Positions 19,623-27,965 of a DNA stretch of 64,000 bases are shown here, one piece after another; position 1 is the stretch's first letter; the number at the start of each line of letters is the position of its first letter. Below the pieces are notes generated by a model. The model did no database searches, had not been told where the DNA came from, and saw only the letters and a program-made list of their open reading frames with translations. The translations under genes and the position numbers were made by a program. Origin of the DNA: Azoarcus sp. CIB (lineage in GTDB: Bacteria; Pseudomonadota; Gammaproteobacteria; Burkholderiales; Rhodocyclaceae); the NCBI RefSeq assembly GCF_001190925.1, contig NZ_CP011072.1:2232001-2296000 (forward strand), read 5' to 3'.

Positions 19623-20525
19623 TCAATACGCCACAGTCGTCCCTGCAGCCCAGAGGTGTGCGGCCACCAGTGCACGCCACGGCGCATAGCGGGCGAGCCA
19701 TTCCTTCGCCTCGGCTTCGCCCACCCTGCCCTCTGCTCCCAGCAGCGCCTGCATCCCCCGACGCACGGCGACGTCGCCGTGCAGCGAGCCGTCGAGCCAG
19801 CCGAAGCCCCGCAGCAGCACGTAATCGACGGTCCACGGCCCGACACCGCGCACCGCGAGCAGGCTGGAACGCATCTCGTCGATGGATGCCGTTTCGGCCC
19901 AGGCGTCGAGCGGCAGCGCCCCGGCGGCCACCTGCCGCGCCAGCGCCAGTAGCGTGCGCGCTTTCGCGGTCGAAAAGCCGGCGGCGCGGAGATCGTCCTC
20001 GGCGAAGAGCGCGAGCCGTGCTGCGTCGGGATAGCACAGCATCCCCGACGTGTGGCGGCTCCCGGCGGCTACGATCAGCCGTCGCCGCAGCGACACGGCG
20101 GCCGCGACGCTGATCTGTTGGCCGGTCACCGCCCAGCTCAGCGCCTCGAAGGGTGTTGTGGTAACCGGCACGCGCAGTCCCTTCTGCGCCGAGATCAGCG
20201 GGCCGATACCCGGATCGTCGCGGAAGCGTTCCTCGAATGCCTCGACCGCCTGCTCCAGTCCCAACATGCGCCGGACCATCGTCCCGAAACGGGGCTCGAT
20301 GCCCCGCGCCGGCTCCGCGTCGAGCGCGATTTCAGCGGTCACCAGCCCCGGCGCGAAACGCACGCGCAGGCAGGCGGGGATCCCGTCCCACAACAGGCCC
20401 TTGCACAACGAATCCGTGGTGACACGTTCGGCCAGCTCGTGCGTGTCGCGCCGATGGAACGCGAGGATGTCACCTGCGCGGAATCCGGCAGGCAGGGCGA
20501 TCGAGACGGCGGCCTGCCGCGTCAT
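19623..20525 (-). CDS. alkA: DNA-3-methyladenine glycosylase II (AlkA type)
   Basis: Excises alkylated purines (3-methyladenine and others) from DNA. The 300-residue protein has an N-terminal AlkA-type domain (about 1-110) and a helix-hairpin-helix GPD glycosylase domain. The hairpin is LLAVRGVGPWTVDYVLLRGF and the presumed catalytic aspartate is in HGDVAVRRGM; VTGQQISVAAA is also typical. The start overlaps the ada stop by four bases (ATGA), so repair of methylated bases and the adaptive-response regulator are coupled. In some bacteria Ada and AlkA are fused; here they are separate genes in one operon. Confidence 0.93.
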   Translation of the reverse strand: MTRQAAVSIALPAGFRAGDILAFHRRDTHELAERVTTDSLCKGLLWDGIPACLRVRFAPGLVTAEIALDAEPARGIEPRFGTMVRRMLGLEQAVEAFEERFRDDPGIGPLISAQKGLRVPVTTTPFEALSWAVTGQQISVAAAVSLRRRLIVAAGSRHTSGMLCYPDAARLALFAEDDLRAAGFSTAKARTLLALARQVAAGALPLDAWAETASIDEMRSSLLAVRGVGPWTVDYVLLRGFGWLDGSLHGDVAVRRGMQALLGAEGRVGEAEAKEWLARYAPWRALVAAHLWAAGTTVAY

Positions 20526-21601
20526 TGCGCCGCTTCGCGTGCGAGCAGCAGGCGCTTGCGTTCGATGCCCCAGCGATAGCCGGACAAGCCGCCGTCGCTG
20601 CGCACGATACGGTGGCACGGAATCGCCACCGCGAGCGGGTTCGCCGCGCAGGCGCCGGCGACCGCGCGCACCGCCGCGGGTGCGCCGATGCGCCGTGCGA
20701 TCTCCGTATAGCTCGCGGTCGCGCCCGCGGGAATTTCCTGCAACGCCTGCCACACGCGCATCTGGAAAGCCGTGCCGCGCACGTCCAGCGGCAGGTCCAG
20801 GCCCAGTTTCGGCACCTCGACGAAGCCGACCACGGTCGCCACGACGCGCTCGTAATCCGCGTCGCCGCCAATCAGTTCGGCTCGCGGGAAGCGGTCCTGA
20901 AGGTCGTGCGCCAGCGCGTCGGGATCGTCGCCTATGAGGATTGCACAGACGCCGCGCCCGGTACTCGCGACGAGGATCGCGCCGAGCGAGCACTGGCCGA
21001 CCGCAAAACGGATTTGCTGCCGCACGCCGCCGGAACGGTAGCTGCCGGCGGTCATGCCCAGCGTCCGGTCGGCATCCGCGTAGAAGCGCCCGCTCGACCC
21101 GTATCCCGCCGCGTAGAGGGCATCGGTCACCGTTGCGCCGCCGTCGAGCTTCGCCCGCATCCGCGCCGCCCGGCACGCCTTCGCATAGGCGCCGGGCGTG
21201 GTCCCGGTGACGGCCTTGAAGATGCGGTGCAGGTGAAAGGCGCTCATATTCGCGGACTGTGCCAGTTCCTCCAGGGTCGGCGGCGTCTCCGCCCGCTCGA
21301 TCTGCCGGCACAAGGCGGCCACCGCTTCCGCATGCTGCTGCGCGAGTGTAGGCCCGTCCGGCGAGCAGCGCCGGCACGCGCGATATCCGGCGCGGACCGC
21401 GTCCTCGCCCGTCGCGAAGAACTCCACGTTCTCTGGCCGCGGCGTGCGTGCCGCGCACGATGGCCGGCAATACACGCCAGTGGTCCGCACCGCGTAGCAG
21501 AACGCCCCGTCAGCCGTCGCATCGCGCGCCTGCACCGCCGCCCAGCGCGGATCGGCCGCCGTCACGGCGGCACGTGCCTCGATTTGCCTCGACATCTTCA
21601 T
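20522..21601 (-). CDS. ada: bifunctional Ada: methylphosphotriester and O6-methylguanine-DNA methyltransferase / activator
   Basis: Regulator and repair enzyme of the adaptive response to alkylation. The 359-residue protein has the N-terminal zinc domain with FCYAVRTTGVYCRPSCAARTP and YRACRRCSPDGP, giving four zinc cysteines of which the first accepts methyl groups from phosphotriesters. An AraC-type helix-turn-helix follows (about 90-180, ANMSAFHLHRIFKAVTG), then the O6-methylguanine methyltransferase domain (about 185-355) with the acceptor motif IPCHRIVRSDG. All key residues are present and length matches E. coli Ada (354). Confidence 0.96.
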   Translation of the reverse strand: MKMSRQIEARAAVTAADPRWAAVQARDATADGAFCYAVRTTGVYCRPSCAARTPRPENVEFFATGEDAVRAGYRACRRCSPDGPTLAQQHAEAVAALCRQIERAETPPTLEELAQSANMSAFHLHRIFKAVTGTTPGAYAKACRAARMRAKLDGGATVTDALYAAGYGSSGRFYADADRTLGMTAGSYRSGGVRQQIRFAVGQCSLGAILVASTGRGVCAILIGDDPDALAHDLQDRFPRAELIGGDADYERVVATVVGFVEVPKLGLDLPLDVRGTAFQMRVWQALQEIPAGATASYTEIARRIGAPAAVRAVAGACAANPLAVAIPCHRIVRSDGGLSGYRWGIERKRLLLAREAAQ

Positions 21602-21662
21602 CGCCCTGTCAGAATCCGGTGAACCACACTGTAGGTATCCGTGACCCCGAACGCACTCCGGT

Positions 21663-21678
21663 CCTTGCTTTCGAATTC
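21663..21678 (-). promoter_or_regulatory. possible Ada box upstream of ada
   Basis: Read toward ada, the sequence GAATTCGAAAGCAAGG resembles the AATT / AAAGCGCA elements of E. coli Ada-activated promoters. It lies about 60 bases before the ada start, in the expected place for autoactivation. The match is partial. Confidence 0.25.
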
Positions 21679-21691
21679 GACAACACGGAAA

Positions 21692-21901
21692 TCACTTCCG
21701 CAGCGGCGTCAGCAGTCCGGACAGGCCGTTGTGATCGAGTTCGTGCATCAGGGCGAGCAGCTGCCCCAGCCTGCCCGGAGGAAAGCCTTCGCGGGCGAAC
21801 CAGTTCAGGTAGTTCCCCGGCAAGTCGGCGATCAGCCGCCCTTTGTACTTGCCGAAAGGCATCGCGGTGGTCACGAGCGCTTCGAGGTGTTCGGGATTCA
21901 T
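21692..21901 (-). CDS. DUF3820 family protein
   Basis: A 69-residue protein covering the complete small DUF3820 family. Visible features are the MPFGKYKGRLIADLPGNYL motif and the C-terminal HNGLSGLLTPLRK. The function is unknown; the FGKYKG motif also occurs in exonuclease-associated domains, which is only a hint. The start codon overlaps the pepD stop by four bases (ATGA), so it is translated from the pepD transcript. Confidence 0.85.
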   Translation of the reverse strand: MNPEHLEALVTTAMPFGKYKGRLIADLPGNYLNWFAREGFPPGRLGQLLALMHELDHNGLSGLLTPLRK

Positions 21902-23385
21902 GCTTCATCCCCGCGCCGTTCCGCGATCGCCGCGAGAATCGCACCCAGCAGATGCCACACGCGGCCCACCGATGCGATCTCGACGCGCTCGCCCGGCGCG
22001 TGGGCGCCACGTATCGTCGGGCCGAAGGACACGATCTGCATGTCGGGGTACTTCGCCGCAATGAGCCCGCATTCGAGGCCGGCATGGATGACCTGCACGC
22101 GCGATTCGGCACCGTATTCGCGCCGATACACGTCGCGGCACAGCGCCAGCAGCGGCGAATCGGCCTTCGGCGCCCAGCCCGGGTAGTGCCCCGATGCCTC
22201 GGCCGCCGTTCCCGACAGGCCGAAGAGGCTGACGATCTCGTCGCCGAGCGCGCGGGCCGCCCCGTCGAGGAGCGACCGCACCATGAAGCTGCACGAGCCG
22301 CCGTCCGGCCCCAGCGCGACGATCCCGAGGTTGTTCGACGTCTCGACGACGCCTGGCACACTCAGGCTGCGGCGATGCACCCCATGCGGCGCCGCGTGCA
22401 GCGATGCGAGCCACACCGCCTGCTCCGGCGGGGACATCAGCGCTTCCACCGCCGTGACGGGCGCCGCCCGCAGGCTCACGCCCTCGTCCACGCCGTTCAA
22501 CTCCTCGCGCAGCCGCACCTGCCAATCCGCGAGGACTAGACTCAATTCATCGCCGCATCCGGCCCGCAGCGCCACCCGTGCCCGCGCGTCGCGCGGCAGC
22601 GCATTGCGCGCCGAGCCGCCTTCGAGCGAGCCGAGGCGCAGATCGAATCGGCGCTCCAGATCGCGCAGCACGCGCACCAGCAGCTTGATCGCGTTGCCCC
22701 GCTCCTCGTGGATGTCCACGCCCGAATGGCCGCCCCGTAGGCCGTGCAGCTCGATGTGCCACTGTTGCGTCCCGGGCGGGGACGGCTCCGCCTGTCCCTC
22801 GCGCCGCACGTTCACATCCAGCCCGCCGGCGCAGCCGATGAAGAATTCGCCCCATTCCTCGGTGTCGAGGTTCAGCATCAGCCGCCCCTGCAGCGCATCG
22901 GCAGTGAGCCCCTGCGCGCCGCCCATGCCGGCTTCCTCGTCGACGGTCAGCAAGGCCTCGACCGGCCCGTGTACGAGCGAATCGTCTTCCAACACCGCGA
23001 GGATCAGCGCCACGCCGATGCCGTTGTCGGCTCCGAGCGTCGTCTCCTTGGCGGCGAGCCAGTCGCCGTCCCGCTCCACGCGGATGGCATCGCGGGAAAA
23101 GTCTTGCGCCGAACCGGCCGTTTTCTGGCACACCATGTCCAGATGCGCCTGCAGCACGACACCCGGCGCACCCTCGCAGCCCGGGCTTGCGGGTTTGCCG
23201 ATCAGCAGGTTTCCGGCAGCATCGACCGATACAGTGAGTCCGCGCGCCAGTGCCCGGTCACGCAGCAGATCGCGCAGTGCGCCCTCTGCCTTGGACTGGC
23301 GCGGGATGCCGCACAGCGTAGAAAAATGCGCCCACACGGGGGCAGGTTCGAGGCCGGCGAAGACAGGCGAAACGGAATCGGACAT
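21898..23385 (-). CDS. pepD: aminoacyl-histidine dipeptidase (PepD, M20 family)
   Basis: Zinc dipeptidase with broad dipeptide specificity including Xaa-His. The 495-residue protein matches E. coli PepD (485). Metal and catalytic motifs are visible: VVLQAHLDMVCQK (first zinc histidine and catalytic Asp), TTLGADNGIGVALIL (bridging Asp), LLTVDEEAGMGGAQGL (catalytic Glu pair), NLDTEEWGEFFIGCAGG, and a C-terminal HAGLECGLIAAKYPD. The dimerisation insert occupies about 205-390. The start MSDSVSPVFAGLEPAPVWAH is chosen because similarity starts there. Translation is coupled to the DUF3820 gene downstream. Confidence 0.93.
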   Translation of the reverse strand: MSDSVSPVFAGLEPAPVWAHFSTLCGIPRQSKAEGALRDLLRDRALARGLTVSVDAAGNLLIGKPASPGCEGAPGVVLQAHLDMVCQKTAGSAQDFSRDAIRVERDGDWLAAKETTLGADNGIGVALILAVLEDDSLVHGPVEALLTVDEEAGMGGAQGLTADALQGRLMLNLDTEEWGEFFIGCAGGLDVNVRREGQAEPSPPGTQQWHIELHGLRGGHSGVDIHEERGNAIKLLVRVLRDLERRFDLRLGSLEGGSARNALPRDARARVALRAGCGDELSLVLADWQVRLREELNGVDEGVSLRAAPVTAVEALMSPPEQAVWLASLHAAPHGVHRRSLSVPGVVETSNNLGIVALGPDGGSCSFMVRSLLDGAARALGDEIVSLFGLSGTAAEASGHYPGWAPKADSPLLALCRDVYRREYGAESRVQVIHAGLECGLIAAKYPDMQIVSFGPTIRGAHAPGERVEIASVGRVWHLLGAILAAIAERRGDEA

Positions 23386-23589
23386 GGCAGGGAGCGGAGA
23401 AAGACGGTCAAAGCAGTCGAGTGCGCAATGGTAAGCCACGCAGGCCGCAGGACACGCTCGGCAGCATATCCTTGCAGTCTGGATAGCGCCAAAAATTCCA
23501 TCGCCATCCATCTTTCCGGAGGCCATACTTCAAATATGTGGCAACAGCATCGGCGCCCCGCCGGACGCGATGCGAACAGGGGAACGCTC

Positions 23590-24267
23590 ATGAGTCAGGA
23601 CTTCGAAAGCATTGAACGTGACGTGGGTGCTGCAATCGGCGGCGATCCCGCTGCGGTCGCCGAACGCGTGCGGACGATCACACTGGGGGCGCTGTCGCAC
23701 GGCAAGCTGGACACCGACGCGCTCAAACAGGTCACCGACGCCGTGCTCAAGGGGGCACAACAAGGCATCGAGCGCCCCGATCGCGAACGCACCGAAGCCA
23801 TCCGCGAGGCGGTGCGCGGGCTGGACGAGGCCCTTGCGACCGCCGCGCAAGCCACGCTGCTCGCCGTGAAGGAAGCGGTCGGACGCGGTAGCGAGTACTC
23901 GCGCCAGGAACTTCGCGGCACGCTCGACCAGCTGGGGGCCATGGAGTCGAACTTCCTGCGCACGCTGGCCGACGCGGGACGCGGCGCGACCGGCCTCGCG
24001 CGCTCCACGCTGCACGAACTCGCCGACCACGCCCGCAACAGCGGCACTGCGGTCGGCGGCCGCGTCGCCAATGCGGGAGCCGACCTCGCGCGTGCCGTCG
24101 CAGACCTCACACGCGAGCAGGTGCAAAGCGGTGCCCAGACCCTGCGCAACGAGGCGGGTCTGCTCGCAGCACTGGCCTCGGGGATGCTCAGGGGCATCGC
24201 CGACCGCCTGCACCCGACGGGTGGTTCCGATAACGACAAGGGCGGACCGCGCGATCCGCTGGCCTGA
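23590..24267 (+). CDS. helical hypothetical protein coupled to a UbiB/AarF kinase (perhaps DUF6781)
   Basis: A 225-residue soluble protein, almost entirely alpha-helical in appearance and rich in Ala, Glu, Arg and Thr; it may be the family now called DUF6781, but I am not certain. Heptad-like stretches (GLARSTLHELADHARNSG; VADLTREQVQSGAQTLRN) suggest coiled coils or amphipathic helices, as in membrane-surface or phasin-like proteins. No signal peptide or catalytic motif is visible. The ATG at 23590 has AGGGG at the right distance; an alternative ATG at 23536 lacks a ribosome site. Its TGA overlaps the next ATG by one base, strongly suggesting joint work with the kinase-like protein. Confidence 0.75.
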   Translation: MSQDFESIERDVGAAIGGDPAAVAERVRTITLGALSHGKLDTDALKQVTDAVLKGAQQGIERPDRERTEAIREAVRGLDEALATAAQATLLAVKEAVGRGSEYSRQELRGTLDQLGAMESNFLRTLADAGRGATGLARSTLHELADHARNSGTAVGGRVANAGADLARAVADLTREQVQSGAQTLRNEAGLLAALASGMLRGIADRLHPTGGSDNDKGGPRDPLA

Positions 24268-25955
24268 TGCTGTGGAAAGCGATCGGCGCGGCGCGTGAGC
24301 TGACGCGCGCCCACGACATCGCCGCCGTCCTCATCCGCTACGGCTTCGGCGATCTCGTACGCCGCATAGGCCTTGCCGACACGCTGGAGCGCGCCGGCAA
24401 GGCCCTGCACTGGAACGAGCCCGAGGAGCTTGCCCGCCTCGAACCTCCGGCGCGCGTGCGCCGCGCCTTCGAAGAGCTCGGCCCGACCTTCATCAAACTC
24501 GGCCAGATCCTCGCCACGCGCGTCGACCTGTTTTCACCCGACTGGATCGCCGAGTTCGGCCGCCTGCAGGATTCGGCCCCGGCCGTTCCCTTCGAACAGG
24601 TACGCGAACAGCTCACCGAGGATCTCGGCGAAGCGCCCGAAACCGCGTTCGCCGAACTCGACACCCAGCCGCTCGCGGCGGCCTCGCTCGCGCAGGTATA
24701 CCGAGCCCGGCTGCACGACGGACGCCCGGTGATCCTGAAAGTGCGCCGGCCCGGCATCCGGCCGACCATCGAGGCGGACCTACGGCTGCTCGCCCGCCTC
24801 GCCGAGATCATCGAAGCCGAAGCGCCGGACCTGCGCCGCTACCGCCCCTGCGAGGTCGTGCGCGAATTCACGCTGTCGCTGCGCCGCGAAATCGACTTCG
24901 CCGCCGAGTGCCGCTACGCCGAACGTGTCGCCTCGAGCTTCATCGGCCACCCCGAGATCGTCATCCCGCGCGTGCACTGGCAGTGGTGCGGCGAACGCCT
25001 GAACGTGCAGGACTTCATCGACGGCATCCCCGGCCGCGATCTGGCTGCCGTCGATGCGGCGGGGCTCGAACGCAAGCTCCTCGCCCGCCGCGGCGCATCG
25101 GCAGTGCTGAAGATGATGCTGGAAGACGGCTTCTTCCACGCCGACCCGCACCCCGGCAACGTCTTCTACCTGCACGGCAACCGCATCGCCTTCATCGACT
25201 TCGGCATGGTCGGCCGGCTTTCCGAATCGCGTCGCTACGAGCTCGCCGTCCTGCTCAACGGCCTCGTCTCGAACGACGCGGCCGCCGTCGCCGACGTGCT
25301 GCTCGAATGGCGGGACGCCGAAGCCCCGGAAACCGAGCCGGAACACCTGCGCCACGAGATCGACACCTTCGTAGACCAGTACAAGGGCGTTCCCCTCAAG
25401 CAGCTCGACATCAGTGCGATGTTGTCCGATCTCGTGATGATCCTGCGCGAACACGGCATTGCCCTACCGTCGGACCTCTCCTTGCTGATCAAGGCCTTCA
25501 TCACGCTGGAAGGCATGGGCCGCCAGCTCGACCCGGACTTCGACATGGGCGCCGAAGCCGCCCCCTTCCTGCGGCGCGTGCTGCTCGCCCATCTCGCGCC
25601 TGCAGCGGTCGCCAAGCGCGGCTTGCGCACGCTCGCGCAGGCCGTGGATCTGGTTACCGGCCTTCCGCGCGACCTCAGCCAGCTTCTGCGCTCGGCCCGG
25701 CGCGGCAAACTTCAAGTGCAGGTCGACATCGTCTCGCTCAAGCGCCTCGGCGAGCAGCTCGACCGCGCCGCCACGCGCATGACGATCGGCATCGTCACCG
25801 CGGCGCTGATCATCGGCTCCGCCATCGTCATGACGGTCGTGCGCGAACCGGGCTTCGCCACGCTCGATACGCTGGGTCTGCTGGGCTTCTTCGGCGCCGT
25901 CGCGGGCGGAGTGGCGTTACTCCTGTCGATCTGGCGCGGCGGCCGCGGCGAATGA
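24267..25955 (+). CDS. ABC1/UbiB/AarF family atypical kinase
   Basis: A 562-residue membrane-anchored member of the UbiB/Coq8 atypical kinase family, ATPases tied to ubiquinone biosynthesis and lipid-quinone handling. Hallmarks: FEELGPTFIKLGQILATRVD (KxGQ motif), the Ala-rich loop AAASLAQVYRARL, KVRRPGI, the catalytic ADPHPGN and the metal-binding IDFGMVG. Two C-terminal membrane helices (about 505-555) complete the family layout. Whether this is the housekeeping UbiB is unclear, since that gene normally sits with ubiE/ubiJ, so I give no symbol. It follows the helical hypothetical gene with a one-base overlap and converges with the exporter ATPase 25 bases downstream. Confidence 0.9.
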   Translation: MLWKAIGAARELTRAHDIAAVLIRYGFGDLVRRIGLADTLERAGKALHWNEPEELARLEPPARVRRAFEELGPTFIKLGQILATRVDLFSPDWIAEFGRLQDSAPAVPFEQVREQLTEDLGEAPETAFAELDTQPLAAASLAQVYRARLHDGRPVILKVRRPGIRPTIEADLRLLARLAEIIEAEAPDLRRYRPCEVVREFTLSLRREIDFAAECRYAERVASSFIGHPEIVIPRVHWQWCGERLNVQDFIDGIPGRDLAAVDAAGLERKLLARRGASAVLKMMLEDGFFHADPHPGNVFYLHGNRIAFIDFGMVGRLSESRRYELAVLLNGLVSNDAAAVADVLLEWRDAEAPETEPEHLRHEIDTFVDQYKGVPLKQLDISAMLSDLVMILREHGIALPSDLSLLIKAFITLEGMGRQLDPDFDMGAEAAPFLRRVLLAHLAPAAVAKRGLRTLAQAVDLVTGLPRDLSQLLRSARRGKLQVQVDIVSLKRLGEQLDRAATRMTIGIVTAALIIGSAIVMTVVREPGFATLDTLGLLGFFGAVAGGVALLLSIWRGGRGE

Positions 25956-25980
25956 TCGCCGGGCACCGCTGCCGGCGCAC

Positions 25981-26688
25981 CTAAGGCCCGCGCCCCTCCC
26001 CGGCCTCTTCGAAAGTTCGCCCGTCGCGGATGCGGTACAGGCGCCGGAAGGTCGGGATGATCTTCTCGTCGTGCGTCACGACGATGATCGCCGTGCGGTA
26101 CTGCTCCGCCATCCGGTTCAGGATGCGCACCACGTTCAGCGCGCGTTCGCTGTCGAGCGGTGCGGTCGGCTCGTCGGCAAGCACCACGGGCGGCCGATTA
26201 ACCAGCGCCCGCGCAATCGCCACGCGCTGCTGCTCGCCGCCGGAAAGCTCGGACGGCGCAGCCTTCGCGCGGTGGCCGACGTCGAGCGCTTCGAGCAGTT
26301 CGACGGCCTGCCGACGCGCTTCCCGGTTCGATTTCCCGGCTAGCATCGGCAACAGGGCGACGTTGTCGGTCACATCGAGAAACGGAATCAGGTAAGGCGC
26401 CTGGAACACGAAACCGATATTGTCGCGCCGCAGGCCGCTCAGGTCGCGGATCTTCCAGCCGCCGTCGTAAGCGACACGCCCGCCCAGCGCCATGTATCCA
26501 CCGGTCGGTTCGATCACCGCGCCGAGGCACTTCAACAGGGTGCTCTTGCCCGAACCGCTCGGACCGATCAGGCCGACCACTTCGCCGGGCGCGATCCGCA
26601 TGTCCACGCCCTTCAGCGCATCGACCGCGGCATCCCCCTCACCGTAGCGCTTGCTCAACCCCCTGACCTCGATCGCCGGCACGTCCAT
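25981..26688 (-). CDS. ABC exporter ATP-binding protein (MacB/DevA-like)
   Basis: A 235-residue ATPase of the MacB/LolD/DevA class. Walker A is [16 protein letters not shown], signature LSGGEQQRVAIARAL, Walker B VLADEPTAPLDSE, H-loop VTHDEK. It powers the tripartite exporter encoded just upstream (adaptor and FtsX-type permease). The start ATG at 26688 (MDVPAIEVRGLSKRYG) is preferred. An in-frame TTG at 26712 would add eight residues but sits inside an inverted repeat. Unlike the other joints in this operon, an 83-base spacer holding a repeat element separates it from the permease gene. Confidence 0.9.
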   Translation of the reverse strand: MDVPAIEVRGLSKRYGEGDAAVDALKGVDMRIAPGEVVGLIGPSGSGKSTLLKCLGAVIEPTGGYMALGGRVAYDGGWKIRDLSGLRRDNIGFVFQAPYLIPFLDVTDNVALLPMLAGKSNREARRQAVELLEALDVGHRAKAAPSELSGGEQQRVAIARALVNRPPVVLADEPTAPLDSERALNVVRILNRMAEQYRTAIIVVTHDEKIIPTFRRLYRIRDGRTFEEAGEGRGP

Positions 26689-26762
26689 GTCAGTACCGCC
26701 GAGCCGTCTCAAGGTACTGACACGCCCCCTTGGGGGGCAGCGAACGTAGCGAGCATGGGGGC
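26688..26762. repeat. palindromic intergenic repeat between permease and ATPase genes
   Basis: Two nested signals. A perfect 10-base inverted repeat TGTCAGTACC (26688-26697) / GGTACTGACA (26713-26722) with a 15-base loop overlaps the ATPase start. Beside it, GCCCCC (26724-26729) pairs with GGGGGC (26733-26738), and GCATGGGGGC ends the element. The GCCCCC...AAGGGGGC composition with a GCAGCGAACGTAGCGAGCATG core resembles dispersed intergenic repeats common in betaproteobacterial genomes (from memory; copy number not checked). Confidence 0.5.
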
Positions 26763-26771
26763 TGTTTCATT

Positions 26772-27965
26772 CTAGCCCCCGATCGCCGTCGCCGGGTCAA
26801 CCTTCAGCGCGACCCGGATCGCCAGCAGGCTCGCGATCGCACACACGACCATGGTTGCGACCAGTCCGCGCACCGCATCTCCCGGCAACAACAACACGTA
26901 CTTGGGAAAATACGGCGCCCACAGCGTCGCGACAGTCTTGCCGATCACGAAACCGATCAGCCCGAGCCCCAGCGACTGCTGCAGGATCATCGCCGCGATC
27001 GTGCGGTTGCGCGTCCCGATCAGCTTCAGCACCGCCAACTCGCGGACCTTGCCCAAGGTCATCGTGTAGATGATGAAGGACACGATCGCGGCACTCACGA
27101 TCGCGAGGATCACCAGGAAGGTCGCGATCTGCCGCGCCGAGGTCTCGATAAGCTTCGACACGAGGATCTCCTCCATCTGCGCCCGCGTGTACGCCTCCAG
27201 GTGCTTCCAGCGACGGATATTTTCGGCCACCTGCTCCGCTTCGTGGCCGCTCGCGACCCGGACCAGCACCGCATTCACGCTGCGGCTGGCCGTCTGCGAC
27301 GCCAGGATCGCATCGAGCAGCCCCGGCACACCCGGACGGTTTAGCGCGGGGTTCGCCGCCGTGCGCGCGCGCTCATTGACGATCGCGTCGTTGTCCTTGA
27401 GGAACTGCGCCTCCTGCGCATCCTTCAACGGCAGGAACACCATCGGATCGCCGCTCGACGACACCATGCGCCGCGTGAGTCCCACCACCTCGTACTCGTG
27501 GCGCCGAATGCGCACCCGCTCGCCGAGCCGGAAACCCGTGCGCACATCCGCCACCACCTCGTAATGGCTGCGCGCGATGCGCCGGCCGGCCACCAGGAAC
27601 GGCGGCTCGCCCGGACGTCCCGGCTCGGACCCCACCGCCATCACGCGCACATCGCGCTCACCCTGCCGGACCTGCATCGTCAGGTAAGTGACGTTCGATG
27701 CCTCGGCGACGCCCGGCATCCCGAGGATCGCGCGGTAGGCGTCGTCGCGCAGGTTCGAAGGCTCCGCGTACGGCCCCAACGTCTCCTGCTGCACGGCCCA
27801 GATATCCGCGCCGCTGCTGCGCAGGAGCACCTGCGCGTCATCCACCATGCCGCGGTAGATCCCCGCCATCGACAGCGTCACACCGATCAGCAGGCCCAAC
27901 CCGACGCCGGTGAAGACATACTTCGCCCAGTGGTGAAGGATGTCGCGCCCGGCAAGGCTGATCAT
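26772..27965 (-). CDS. ABC exporter permease (FtsX/DevC-like)
   Basis: A 397-residue inner-membrane permease with the MacB/DevC layout: one N-terminal helix (YVFTGVGLGLLIGVTLSMAG), a periplasmic domain of about 230 residues, then three C-terminal helices (IATFLVILAIVSAAIVSFII; QQSLGLGLIGFVIGKTVATL; RGLVATMVVCAIASLLAI). It ends in RVALKVDPATAIGG, similar to the PxxAL endings of FtsX-domain permeases. It should form the membrane part of an exporter with the adaptor encoded upstream, whose stop overlaps it (ATGA). Substrate unknown; DevBCA relatives export glycolipids and MacAB relatives export peptides or macrolides. Confidence 0.88.
   Translation of the reverse strand: MISLAGRDILHHWAKYVFTGVGLGLLIGVTLSMAGIYRGMVDDAQVLLRSSGADIWAVQQETLGPYAEPSNLRDDAYRAILGMPGVAEASNVTYLTMQVRQGERDVRVMAVGSEPGRPGEPPFLVAGRRIARSHYEVVADVRTGFRLGERVRIRRHEYEVVGLTRRMVSSSGDPMVFLPLKDAQEAQFLKDNDAIVNERARTAANPALNRPGVPGLLDAILASQTASRSVNAVLVRVASGHEAEQVAENIRRWKHLEAYTRAQMEEILVSKLIETSARQIATFLVILAIVSAAIVSFIIYTMTLGKVRELAVLKLIGTRNRTIAAMILQQSLGLGLIGFVIGKTVATLWAPYFPKYVLLLPGDAVRGLVATMVVCAIASLLAIRVALKVDPATAIGG

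Noticed and set aside
26710-26712. TTG as start of the exporter ATPase
   Set aside because: It would sit within the loop of a perfect inverted repeat and has no ribosome site; the downstream ATG begins where ATPase similarity begins.
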